Shown here: in pieces, positions 33,809 to 44,523 of the stretch
Layout: every line of letters starts with the position of its first letter
Position numbering within the stretch: the first letter of the stretch is position 1
Assembly: GCA_950022295.1 (NCBI GenBank)
Contig: OX465600.1
Span: forward strand, 295,971,782-296,035,781
Source: Bromus sterilis
Taxonomy: Eukaryota; Streptophyta; Magnoliopsida; Poales; Poaceae
Length of the DNA: 64,000 bases
Direction of reading: 5' to 3'
Made by a program: the position numbers and the translations under genes
Notes under the pieces: model-generated
Seen by the model: the letters and a program-made list of their open reading frames with translations, nothing else
Databases searched by the model: none
Told to the model about the DNA's origin: nothing

Positions 33809-35150
33809 TGATACGTCCAAAACGTATCTATAATTTCTGCTTGCTCCATGCATGTTTTGTGTGATATTGCTATGATCTAGATACACTTTCATACACTTTT
33901 GATAATATTTGGACTAACCTATTAACTCAGTGCACCCCAGTGCCAGTTCCTGTTTTCTGCTGTTTTTCTATTTCAGTTTTCCCCCATATAAAAAGTGCCA
34001 GAAAAATGTCAGAAAATTCAGAAAAAAAATCAGCGTGACGGAAGCTTCGAGAAGATCCCGGGTGGGGCCATAGGGGAGACAGGGGGGCCCAGGCGGCCAC
34101 CCGGCGCGGCCCCACCCCTGGCCGCGCCAGGGGGGCGCCTGGGGCCCCTGGCCCACCTCTGGCTGCCCCCTTTCGCCTATTTATCCCCCGTCACGGGAAA
34201 ACTCCAGAAGCAGAACCCTATTCCGCGAACTCGTGAGTAGTTTTCCTTGGACCATGGGTCCGTGATTAGTAGCTATGTGACGTTCTCCTCCCCTCTTTGA
34301 TCTTCATTGTTTAGACCTCGTGAGTTGCCCAACATGATCGAGGCACCGTTGTAATATTTCTGCTATTGCTATGTTGAGTTTGATAGGATCTGATGGATTA
34401 TGAGATTATGTTCAGATTGTGATAGAGTAATATATTTGGTTTTTATCTCTTATATTTTTGTTCCTAAGTAATTCTTGCATGTTCTCCGTTGCTGTTTATT
34501 GCTTTGGCCAAGTAGTAGGTAGTGACTCCAAGAGGGTACGTTGTGCTAGATTGTGGGTTCATGCCCCCCGATGACACGCTTGAGTGACAGAAACATGAGT
34601 CTAGGGGATGTGCTGTTGCCACAAGGGGGAAAACAACGGTGCTTGTAACCGCGGTTACAAGGATTGTTTACTTTACGCAGAGTTCTTTTTAATGTAGTTG
34701 TCTGTTGCTTTGGGTTTACACTTTGGGTGGGGCTCGCAACTTAATACCAGCGAGATGTTCTGGATAGATATCTCAAGGTGGATGATTAGTAGTAGATGCA
34801 GATGGATTTCGGTCTACTTACCTTGGCGTACTGCCTGTGCTTTTGAACCTCTTCCTTTATTTTGTACCATAGTTAGCATTGCGGTGCGTTCATAATCCTG
34901 TCAATTGCCTTTCTGTAATTTGTTTACCTCACATAGCAATTTTATCGTCTTTTGGGAGAGAGACATCACTAGCGAACATCACGTATCCCGGTCCATATCC
35001 TTATCACTGTTTCCACGCTACATTTAATTTTCTGCATTTACTTTCAAGTTGCTATCATTATCCCTTGCGTTTTATCCTTTGTAAACAACAAGACCGGAGA
35101 GATTGACAACCTCTCTGAACTTCGTTGGGAACAAAGTTATCTGTGTCTGT
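33809..35150 (+). repeat. Truncated 5' LTR (copy B)
   Basis: It stops abruptly at TCTGTGTCTGT where LTR 35151 begins, about 155 bases short of the family end. Relative to the 3' LTR it also lacks 129 bp corresponding to 60292-60420; the junction is a CTCG present at both deletion borders. Confidence 0.85.
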
Positions 35151-36944
35151 TGATACGTCCAAAACGTATCTATAATTTCTGCTTGCTCCATGCATGTTTT
35201 GCGTGATATTGCTATGATCTAGATACACTTTCATACACTTTTGATCATATTTGGACTAACCTATTAACTCTGTGCACCCCAGTGCCAGTTCCTGTTTTCT
35301 GCTGTTTTTCTATTTCAGTTTTCCCCCATATAAAAAGTGCCAGAAAAATTCGGGAAAATTCAGATAAAAAATCAGCGTGACGGAAGCTTCGAGAAGAGCC
35401 CGGGAGGGGCCAGAGGGGAGCCAGGGGGGCCCAGGCGACCACCCGGCGCGGCCCCACCCCTGGCCGCGCCAGGGGGGCGCCTGGAGCCCCTGGCCCACCT
35501 CTGGCTGCCCCCTTTCGCCTATTTATCCCCCTTCACGGGAAAACCCCGAAAGCAGAACCCTATTCCGCGAACTCGCCTCTGTTCCGTCGCTGCCGCGCTT
35601 CCGAAGATCGGGAGCACCAGAAGACCTCTTCCCGGCACCCTGCCGGAGGGAGGATTGACCTCCGGGAGTCTCCTCTCCACCATGGATGCTCCCCGGATGT
35701 CCCGTGAGTAGTTTCCCTTGGACCATGGGTCCGTGATCAGTAGCTATGTGATGTTCTCCTCCCCTCTTTGATCTTCATTGTTTAGACCTCGTGAGCTGCC
35801 CAACATGATCGAGGCACCTTTGTAATATTTCTGCTATTGCTATGTTGAGTTTGATAGGATCTGATGGATTATGAGATTATGTTCAGATTATGATAGAGTA
35901 ATATATTTGGTTTTTATCTCTTATATTTTTGTTCCTAAGTAATTCTTGCATGTTCTCCGTTGCTGTTTATTGCTTTGGCCAAGTAGTAGGTAGTGACTCC
36001 AAGAGGGAGCATTGTGCTAGATTGTGGGTTCATGCCCCCCGATGACACGCTTGAGTGACAGAAACATGAGTCTAGGGGATGTGCTGTTGCCACAAGGGGG
36101 AAAACAACGGTGCTTGTAACCGCGGTTACAAGGATTGTTTACTTTATGCAGAGTTCTTTTAATGCAGTTGTCTGTTGCTTTGGGTTTACCCTTTGGGTGG
36201 GGCTCGCAACTTAATAGCAGCGAGATGTTCTGGATAGATATCTCAAGGTGGATGATTAGTAGTAGATGCAGATGGATTTCGGTCTACGTACCTTGGCGTA
36301 TTGCCTGTGCTTTTGAACCTCTTCCTTTCTTTTGTAGCATAGTTAGCATTGCGGTGCGTTCATAATCCTGTCAATTGCCTTTTTGTAATTTGTTTACCTC
36401 GCATAGCAATTTTATCGTCTTTTGAGAGAGAGACATCACTAGCGAACATCACGTATCCCGGTCCATACCCTTATCATTGTTTCCACGCTATATTTACTTT
36501 TCTGCATTTACTTTCAAGTTGCTATTATTATCCCTTGCATTTTATCCTTTGTAAACAACAAGACCGGAGAGATTGACAACCTCTCTGAACTTCGTTGGGA
36601 ACAAAGTTATCTGTGTTTGTTTGCAGGTCCGCGTCAGTTGCGCCGCGGACACCTACTTATCATCTCTGGAGTCCTGCTGGAGACAAACCTTGGTATCTTC
36701 ACCGAGGGAAAACTGCTGCTGCACTACATCTCAACCCTCCACTCGGGGTAACCAACGAAGGGGGCGAGAAGCCGTCCTAGCATATGTGTGTAGGTCCGCG
36801 TCAGTTGCGCCACTGACACCTACTTATCATCTCTGGAGTCCTGCTGGAGACAAACCTTGGTATCTTCACCGAGGGAAAACTGCTGCTACACTACATCTCA
36901 ACCTTCCACTTGGGGTAACCAATGAAGGGGGCGAGAAGCCATCA
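35151..36944 (+). repeat. Complete 5' LTR with a 167-bp internal tandem duplication (copy C)
   Basis: It starts TGATACGTCCAAAACG and ends GCCATCA before the primer-site region. AGGTCCGCGTCAGTTGCGCC occurs at 36625 and again at 36792, so a 167-bp unit near the 3' end is duplicated. Without it the LTR would be 1627 bp, the same as the 3' LTR without its insertion. Confidence 0.88.
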
Positions 36945-36981
36945 AGCAAAGTTTTCTAGCGCCGTTGCCGGGGACTCCGAG

Positions 36982-39900
36982 TGTCGGGACCCAGGGTTAG
37001 CGTATGCAAGCCTCGCTACAACACAATCATATGGAGAGCCGAGAACCGTACCCACTTGTCTAAGCAGACAAGGCCAAGCACAGAACGTTCTCGGAAAGCA
37101 TCGAACGTGAGGGGCATCCCATTCAGGCCGGATGATCCACTGAGATGGGTCCTCATCGTCCGGGCACAAGTCTAATTGATATGGGTGGTGAACTCCCATA
37201 CTCATAGACAAGTCGCCTCAACCATACTATCGATTGTATTATAACCCTTACATAGACTTACTCCAGCCCGATCACTTAGTCGGGGTCTAGGGCGGGTTCG
37301 ATCATACATCAAAGTGTGCACGAGACAGAGTCTCGAACAATCGCATCGCGATGACCCAAGCTGCGCACATCTAAGGGCCACTTGGTTTATAAAAGACCGC
37401 CAGCCAGATCACAACTAAGGTCTCGAAAACCCATACAAAGACATGCATGTTTATAAACATACACGCAGCACACATGCCTTGTATGAACAGCAGGTATCAT
37501 TGCAATTCTCTACAAAGTATACATCTTTATTAATAACTCTTACAGAGTGCACACAGAGATCACAAGCATGTGATCCAACATTACAACAGACAAGCGGAAG
37601 CAAAGTAGGTCTGAGTACAGACAAGTTTAACAAATGGCTTAGAGAATCCTTATCTAAAAACAAGCCCTCCACGAGGGAACCAGTCGTCTGACTGGGACTA
37701 CACTAGCTTGGTCTTGGTCTGAGTCTTCAATCTTCGAGCTTCGGGTAGAAGCCACCATCGGGGTCGGTGGGTTCATCTAAAACATAGATTAAGCAAACGT
37801 GAGTACAAAATCGTACTCAGCAAGACTTACATAGGAACTATACTACTCATGCACATGTATCAAGGTAAGGGAGGTGGGGTTTCACTTGCAGAAGTGCCAT
37901 CTTTGACTTGGCTAGTCCTGAACTACGAGTACCAGACTTGAGGTAAGAAGCGTACACGAGTCCACTACATCTCTTCAACCAATTACACCACTATGGTTAC
38001 TTCCTCGACTTCCCCACGAGAAGCACACCATAGCACTCACGCTTATCTTGGTGTACCGCTACACACACGTGTCATCAGTTACCGCCTTTTGCGTGTCACC
38101 GTTCAAGAGGTGACAGCGAGGATGCCACCACAACACTTCGCCCACAGCTCCGTTCTAGTCCAGAGAGTCGCCTATCTGAGGGGGATCCGTATGGAAGTCC
38201 GGCCGAGGTTCCAGTACAGCCTCAAACGATGTGTGCAGGGTCCCAAGCCGGTCTTGAAAAGCCGTTCATCCACTTCGCAGACCGTGCCACAGCCCTACCA
38301 GAACTCCGAACTACTGCGACTCTTGGGGTTCGAACGGGGTGAGGTACTAGGATGAGAGGGGTCAATGAGCCCAATGTGTGGTTGTACTCTTCTTCTTGGA
38401 TCACCACACAAGAACTCGGACTTAAGGCGATGTTCAACGAGACAACCCACTATGTACTCCTACACAGCCTCTCATCGTTCACCTTGTATTAGGGTAGATT
38501 CACCAAGACATTTCACTTTCATCAACACCATGTTCACCATCATCCCGACTCACATCAAAAGCAACCTCGTTGTACCACTAAGCATGCAATAAGCAGTAAC
38601 AGTTGCATGGGCCACATGATATCAACCAACTCCTACATCTTCTAGGATTGTGGTTTGCTTACTACTGTGACAAGATGATAGGTCATGCAACGGATATGGG
38701 TTCAACTATGCGGTAGAAACGTTATCATGGTGATCATCCTAAACAATGCATAAGCGAGACATGAGAGGGAAGTGGTATTTTATCGACATGATCAATGGGG
38801 GTTTGCTTGCCTTGCTGACAGGGTTCAGTCACGGGGTCTTCAACGAAGGGGGTGATCTCGGATTCCGGCTCCACTTCTATCAGCAACATGACAATCATAG
38901 GATCAACATAATGTACAATGCACAATCCCATGAATAAGATTGTAATGGTGATGTTCATGGTACTGATGTGTTGAGCATTCCATTTAAAAGGAGTATATTG
39001 CATTTGAAATGCAAATTCAAACTCCATTTGATTTATCGATGAAATTCAAATGCATTTGAATGCATGAAAGTTTATTTGAAAAGGTTGATCATGAAGTGAT
39101 GTGGTATAGTTGAAGTAATGTCTCTGATGTGTGGATGAATCCATTTGAATTAAGGGTGTTGCAAAATCATTTGCAAAATCACTCCAAATTTGAATTTGAA
39201 AAGGATCCATATGCATGTTTGCTACTGTTCACCCATTTTAAAATAGTCAAACATGAATTTTTTTTGCATATTCATAATCCTTGTATTTTTCTGATAATTT
39301 TAGACATATTATTTTCCCAATTTGGAGTTAAAATGAATTAGTTATGATTTTCTAAAGATTTGGGTATTTTCTGGATTTCTCTGTAATTGATTTAATCAAT
39401 TTAATCGACTTATTGCGCCAGGCTGACGTCATGCTGGCGTGTGGGGGGGGGGGGCTGACAGGTGGGGTCAGGCTGTCACTGGCTAGGGGGTTAACCCCGT
39501 TTAAATTAAACTAAAAAGGTCATTAGGGGGGGGCCAGGGCCAACCAGTCAGTGACCCAAGGGTCGACTAACAGGGGGATTAGCCCCCTAACCTAATCGAG
39601 CCGCCGGCGGTTAGCCGCCGGTGGAGTCCAGTGCGGAGGCGCTCGTCCGGGACGGCGATTCCGGCGGCCAATTGCAGCGCCAAGGCTACCAAACTGTAGC
39701 CCGTGGTGAGCCGCGTCGAAGGGGCTACTCGTGCGTCGTCGGGGAGGTTGCAGACGACGACAGCTTCGACCTTGGCGGCGACCTGAGCTACGGCTTGGAG
39801 CTGCACTTGCAAAACGGCCACGGGACGAGGCATACGTGTGTGCGTTGGGTTTCTGGGGGCTCCAGGAGCGTCAAGGACATGCTGGGGGAGACGGAGGCGC

Positions 39901-40975
39901 ACGGGAGTACGCGTTTGGACACCTACGGCGGCGACAGAGCTCTGCTCCCATGGCGAGGTGCAAACGAGGGAGAAAGAGGAGCCATGGATGGGTGGGGAAG
40001 AACAAGTGACTCACCCTGAACACGTCGGTGAAGACGGTTGGGCCGAGGAAAGAACGACGGCGGCGCAATTGCTCGTGGATCTTCTCGGCGGCCGGAGCAA
40101 GTCGATGACGATGGCGTCGGCTTCAGAGGCTCTCGAGCTCAATTGAAAGGGGGAAACAACGGAGGAGGGTGCGGCACATCTCCTGGATAGGACGGTGCAG
40201 CTCTAGCTGGCCGATGGCCACGGCTGCGCGCATCGGCGCTCTCCGGCGATCTTCTGTCGTCGAGAAATCCGGCGAGAGGAGGCGAGGAGGTGAGCCGTGA
40301 GGAAAGGGGAGGGGTGCGGGGGGGCTTCTGCAGCTGCTGCGTGGCGCAAGGGAGAGAGGGGGAGGCCTAGAAGAGGCTGGGCGTCGCCGTGTCGCTGTGG
40401 CCTTGCTCTGCCATCCACCGAGCAGCTTGGCTAGGCGGGGAGGAAGAAGACCAGGCGCCCCCGGTGGGCTGGGCCGTGGCACAGGTGAGTGGGCCTCGCC
40501 TGAGGCGCAAGGTAAGGTCCTACCCTTCTCTGTTTTTCCTTTTTCTTTTTATTTCTTCTGTAAATAGGTTGACATAGCCAATAAAATAGCTAGGTATTTT
40601 TATAAATGCCATAATTTTTTATATGGCCTCATAAAAGCTAGAGCTAGCCACTTATAAAATTTGGCACTTTTTAAAATTCAAAACATTTGAATTTTAAATC
40701 AAATAGGGGTTTATTTCATTTTCCAAGGCATTGTTTGAAAATTAGAAAATTCCATGAGCATGGGATTGCTCCCAAACCATTTTTAAAATGATCAGCATCA
40801 TTTATAGGAATTTTCCAAATACTCAAATGATTTTTGGAAAAAGATTTTTATCTGGCCATTTGAATTAATTTCTCAGGGCTTTTCTTTTCCCCATTTTTGA
40901 ATTTCTTTTTGAATTTTTCACATGATGCAAAGGGACTTGCTATTCCTAGCACATACCTAACTTGGGGTTGTGACA
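36982..40975 (-). repeat. 3' LTR (left) of the Tekay-like element, 3994 bp
   Basis: It runs TGTCGGGACCC...GGGTTGTGACA on the plus strand. Compared with the right LTR it lacks 110 bp (right 45597-45706), with GGTGT at both borders of the loss. Short frames on both strands are not supported as genes. Confidence 0.9.
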
Positions 40976-43826
40976 ACTCGCCCCCACTCAAAAGAATCTC
41001 GTCCCGAGATTCAGAAGTCTGCAGGAGGAAGGAGGGGTACTCGGCACTGAGACGGTCTTCTCTTTCCCACGTGGCTTCTTTCTCGGAGTGGTGTGACCAC
41101 TGAACTTTCAGAAACTTGATCTTCTTTCGGCGAGTGACACGCTCTTCTGAATCAAGAACACAAACAGGATATTCTCGATAAGAAAGGTCATCTTGTAGAT
41201 CAAGCGTTTCATGGTCGACTTCGCGGATGGGGTCCTTGAAGCAACGCCTGAGGTGTGACACATGGAATACATCATGTACTCGGGAAAGGTGCGGGGGTAG
41301 TTCAAGTTGGTAGGCAACTTCTCCACGTTTAGCAATAATGCGGAAAGGTCCGATGTAACGTGGGGCCAACTTGCCTTTGATAACGAATCTTTGGGTTCCC
41401 TTCAGAGGAGTAACCCGAAGGTAAGCCTTCTCATCCAGATTGTAGCTTTCTTGCCTATGATGACGATCATAGTAGCTTTTCTGACGAGACTGGGCGGCTT
41501 TCAACCGATCACGAACAATGCGAACTTGCTCTTCTGCTTCCTTGATCATGTCCGGTCCAAAGAATTGTCTTTCACCGGTTTCTGACCAGTTAAGGGGTGT
41601 TCGACATCGTCGTCCATATAGGAGTTCAAAAGGAGCCATGTTCAGACTAGATTGAAAACTATTGTTATAAGCAAATTCGGCGAATGGCAGAGATTTCTCC
41701 CAATTCTTTCCGAATGAGATAACACACGCTCTGAGCATGTCTTCCAAGATTTGATTAACCCTTTCGACTTGACCGCTAGACTGAGGATGAAAAGCTGTAC
41801 TAAAGGAGAGATGAGTTCCCATAGCACTCTGAAAGCTTCCCCAGAATCTAGAGGTGAAAAGGCTACCACGATCAGAATTGATTTCCAAAGGAACACCGTG
41901 AAGAGACACAATTCTAGAGACGTACAAGTCTGCTAACTGGCTAGCAGTTATAGACTCGCGAACTGGAAGGAAGTGAGCAATTTTGGAAAGCCTATCTATG
42001 ACAACGAAGATGGCATCGTTTCCTTTCTGGGTTTTTGGAAAGCCGGTGATGAAGTCCATACCGACTTTGTCCCATTTCCACTCTAGAATAGGAAAAGGTT
42101 GAAGTGTACCAGCAGGTCTTTGATGTGCTGCCTTAATGCGACGACAAACATCACATTCGGCAACAAATTGAGCAATGTCTCTCTTCATCCTGGTCCACCA
42201 AAATCTCTGGCGTAGATCTCGGTACATTTTTGTGCTACCGGGATGAATCGAGAGGGGTGTGTCATGGGCTTCTTTGAGGACGAGTTGCCTTAGTTCCCTA
42301 TTCTTAGGTACTACCAAACGATTTCCAAAGAATACCGTTCCTTTACTATCTGTGGAGAAACATTTAGCAACTCCGCTAGCAATGTTCTCCTGGATCCGGC
42401 GTACACCTCGTGCACGTCTTTGGGCAACTATGATTTGATCCTCAAGGGTTGGTTTCGCCACCAAGTTGAAAAGAGATCCACGAGGAACAATCTCGAGATT
42501 AAGCTTTCGAAATTCCTCATGAAGAAGTGGTTGATACTGTTGTAACATGAGGTTGTTACAATACGACTTACGACTTAGTACATCAGCCATGACATTGGCT
42601 TTGCCTGGGGTGTAAGAAATTCCTAAGTCATAATCTTTTATCAACTCAATCCAGCGTCTTTGCCTGAGATTAAGATCTGGCTGGGTGAATATGTATTTGA
42701 GGCTTTGGTGGTCGGAATAGATCTCACAATGATTACCAAGGAGGTAATGTCGCCAAGTTGTCAGGGCATGAACTACGGCAGCGAGTTCAAGGTCATGGGT
42801 AGGATAGTTCTCTTCATGTGGCCGCAACTGGCGTGAAGCATAAGCTACCACATGTCTATCTTGCAGAAGTATGCATCCTAACCCTTGCCGTGTGGCGTCA
42901 CAATAGATCTCGAAATCCTTTTTGGTATCTGGAGGTGCAAGTACGGGTGCAGAAGTCAATCTTCTTTTTAGCTCTTGAAATCTTTCCTCGCACTTGAAAG
43001 TCCATAGGAATTTCTTATCTTTCTTGAGGAGTTCAGTTAGAGGCTTTGCAACTTTAGAAAAGTTCTCGACGAAGCGACGACAATAGCTGGCTAGGCCAAG
43101 AAAACTCCTAACTTGCTTAACCGATTCAGGTGGAGTCCAGTCAAGGACGGCCTGAACTCTCTCGGGATTCACAGCAATGCCTTTTGCAGAAATCACGTGG
43201 CCTAAGTAGGTCACTTCTGGTAGCCAAAATTCACACTTGGAGAATTTAGCATACAGGCGATGCTCTCTAAGTTTCATCAATACCAGCCTTAGGTGTTCGG
43301 CATGTTCTTCTTCGTTCTTCGAGTAGATGAGAATGTCATCGAGATAAACCACAACAAATTTATCTAAGTACTCCATGAAGATTGAATTCATCATGCGTGA
43401 GAAAGTGGCGGGGGCATTGGTTAAACCAAAGGACATGACGGTGTACTCGTAAAGACCATAACGAGTAGTAAAAGCCGTTTTTGGAATGTCCTCATTTCGG
43501 ATTTTGATCTGATGATAACCTAATCTCAAATCCATCTTGGAGAAGACAGAGGATCCTGCAAGTTGATCATAAAGATCATTGATCCTGGGCAGTGGGTACT
43601 TGTTCTTTATCGTCGCTAAATTTTGCGGGCGATAGTCCACGCACATCCTTTCTGTTCCATCTTTCTTCGTTACGAACAGAGCGGGGCAACCCCATGGCGA
43701 TGAGCTAGGGCGGATGAAGCCTTTTTCCAACAAAGCTTCCAGTTGGGTTTTAAGCTCAGCTAACTCACGTGGGGCCATTTTGTATGGGCGTCTGGAAATT
43801 GGTGCGGTTCCTGGGGCAAGATCCAC
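40848..43826 (-). CDS. Gypsy polyprotein: RT, RNase H, integrase, chromodomain
   Basis: The frame of 992 codons begins inside the usual N-terminal side of RT; upstream, sequence coding for the conserved PDRCVEFIVDLAPGTA continues in frame to a TAG near 43855. RT has FVTKKDGTERMCVDYR (51-66), FSKMDLRLGYHQI (95-107) and YLDD (161-164). RNase H starts at about 306 (FEIYCDATRQGLG) and keeps the DHQSLK motif. The integrase has an HHCC-type segment (LSIHPG...CDVCRR, about 530-570) and the DDE residues in VGMDFITG, NSDRGS and GQVERVN. A chromodomain-like C-terminus (VLDSEERVTRRKKIKFLKVQW) places it with Tekay/Del chromoviruses. The last 40-odd codons run through the purine tract into the LTR. It is transposon machinery, not a host gene; without gag and protease it cannot act alone. 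Confidence 0.9.
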   Translation of the reverse strand: MDLAPGTAPISRRPYKMAPRELAELKTQLEALLEKGFIRPSSSPWGCPALFVTKKDGTERMCVDYRPQNLATIKNKYPLPRINDLYDQLAGSSVFSKMDLRLGYHQIKIRNEDIPKTAFTTRYGLYEYTVMSFGLTNAPATFSRMMNSIFMEYLDKFVVVYLDDILIYSKNEEEHAEHLRLVLMKLREHRLYAKFSKCEFWLPEVTYLGHVISAKGIAVNPERVQAVLDWTPPESVKQVRSFLGLASYCRRFVENFSKVAKPLTELLKKDKKFLWTFKCEERFQELKRRLTSAPVLAPPDTKKDFEIYCDATRQGLGCILLQDRHVVAYASRQLRPHEENYPTHDLELAAVVHALTTWRHYLLGNHCEIYSDHQSLKYIFTQPDLNLRQRRWIELIKDYDLGISYTPGKANVMADVLSRKSYCNNLMLQQYQPLLHEEFRKLNLEIVPRGSLFNLVAKPTLEDQIIVAQRRARGVRRIQENIASGVAKCFSTDSKGTVFFGNRLVVPKNRELRQLVLKEAHDTPLSIHPGSTKMYRDLRQRFWWTRMKRDIAQFVAECDVCRRIKAAHQRPAGTLQPFPILEWKWDKVGMDFITGFPKTQKGNDAIFVVIDRLSKIAHFLPVRESITASQLADLYVSRIVSLHGVPLEINSDRGSLFTSRFWGSFQSAMGTHLSFSTAFHPQSSGQVERVNQILEDMLRACVISFGKNWEKSLPFAEFAYNNSFQSSLNMAPFELLYGRRCRTPLNWSETGERQFFGPDMIKEAEEQVRIVRDRLKAAQSRQKSYYDRHHRQESYNLDEKAYLRVTPLKGTQRFVIKGKLAPRYIGPFRIIAKRGEVAYQLELPPHLSRVHDVFHVSHLRRCFKDPIREVDHETLDLQDDLSYREYPVCVLDSEERVTRRKKIKFLKVQWSHHSEKEATWEREDRLSAEYPSFLLQTSESRDEILLSGGELSQPQVRYVLGIASPFASCEKFKKKFKNGEKKSPEKLIQMAR

Positions 43827-44523
43827 TATGAACTCTACACATCTGTCGGGTGGCTAGGTTTAAGGGGTTGGATCTCTGGATAGCTTCCTAGAGGATGACC
43901 AAGGTTTACTAGGGGCTACAACAGATATGTCAGAGTAGCAAAGTACCCCAACACGATGGTTAGTGTGGTTCTTCTGGCTAGAAGACATCTAAAGTGGGAG
44001 AAAGAGCTGCAAATGAAACACTATAGGTTTCTAGAAGAAAACCTACATCAAACACTGTGGAACTGTCGGGCATGCCACCTAGAAGTTCTTCTGGAAAGAC
44101 AACCGAAAGGGGGAGAAGGATTTTTGCAAATGCATCGGATTATGAAGAAACCTGGAATGACTCGGACAACATAACGGCTGTAATTGTAAGAAATGTCTTT
44201 TCTTGCAATGTAGAAACAGCACTTACATAATACGATGTAAGAAATCAGCATTACAACAATGCTAGGAAATTGGACACAACTTTCCTACGGCTACAAGGAA
44301 GCAAACAACGAGATGTTCTAGTAAGACATAGATGAGCCTAGTCCTATCATCCCGTCGAAAAGATAAGGGTGACTCAGAACTCAGATCGATGAGGGTAAGG
44401 ACAAAAAAGAAGCCTTACGTTGTTCCCTTATATACCCAGAGTAACTATATAACTATAGAAGGCTAGACTCGACTTCGGCCAAGGCTGATAATCCTACAGT
44501 CATTCCTGCTCTGATACCAAGTC
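43827..44523 (-). other. Short leader between primer site and pol of the Tekay-like element
   Basis: The primer site complement GCTCTGATACCA is at 44508-44519, directly inside the right LTR. Full relatives have about 1.5-2 kb of gag and protease here; this 700-bp stretch has no zinc knuckle and no DTG/DSG protease motif in any frame. A deletion in this copy or its source is inferred. Confidence 0.7.

Noticed and set aside
39621..40482. Several frames of 90-130 codons in the left 4-kb LTR and repeated in the right LTR (47378-48034)
   Set aside because: They occur on both strands, differ by frame-changing indels between the two LTRs and show no domain.
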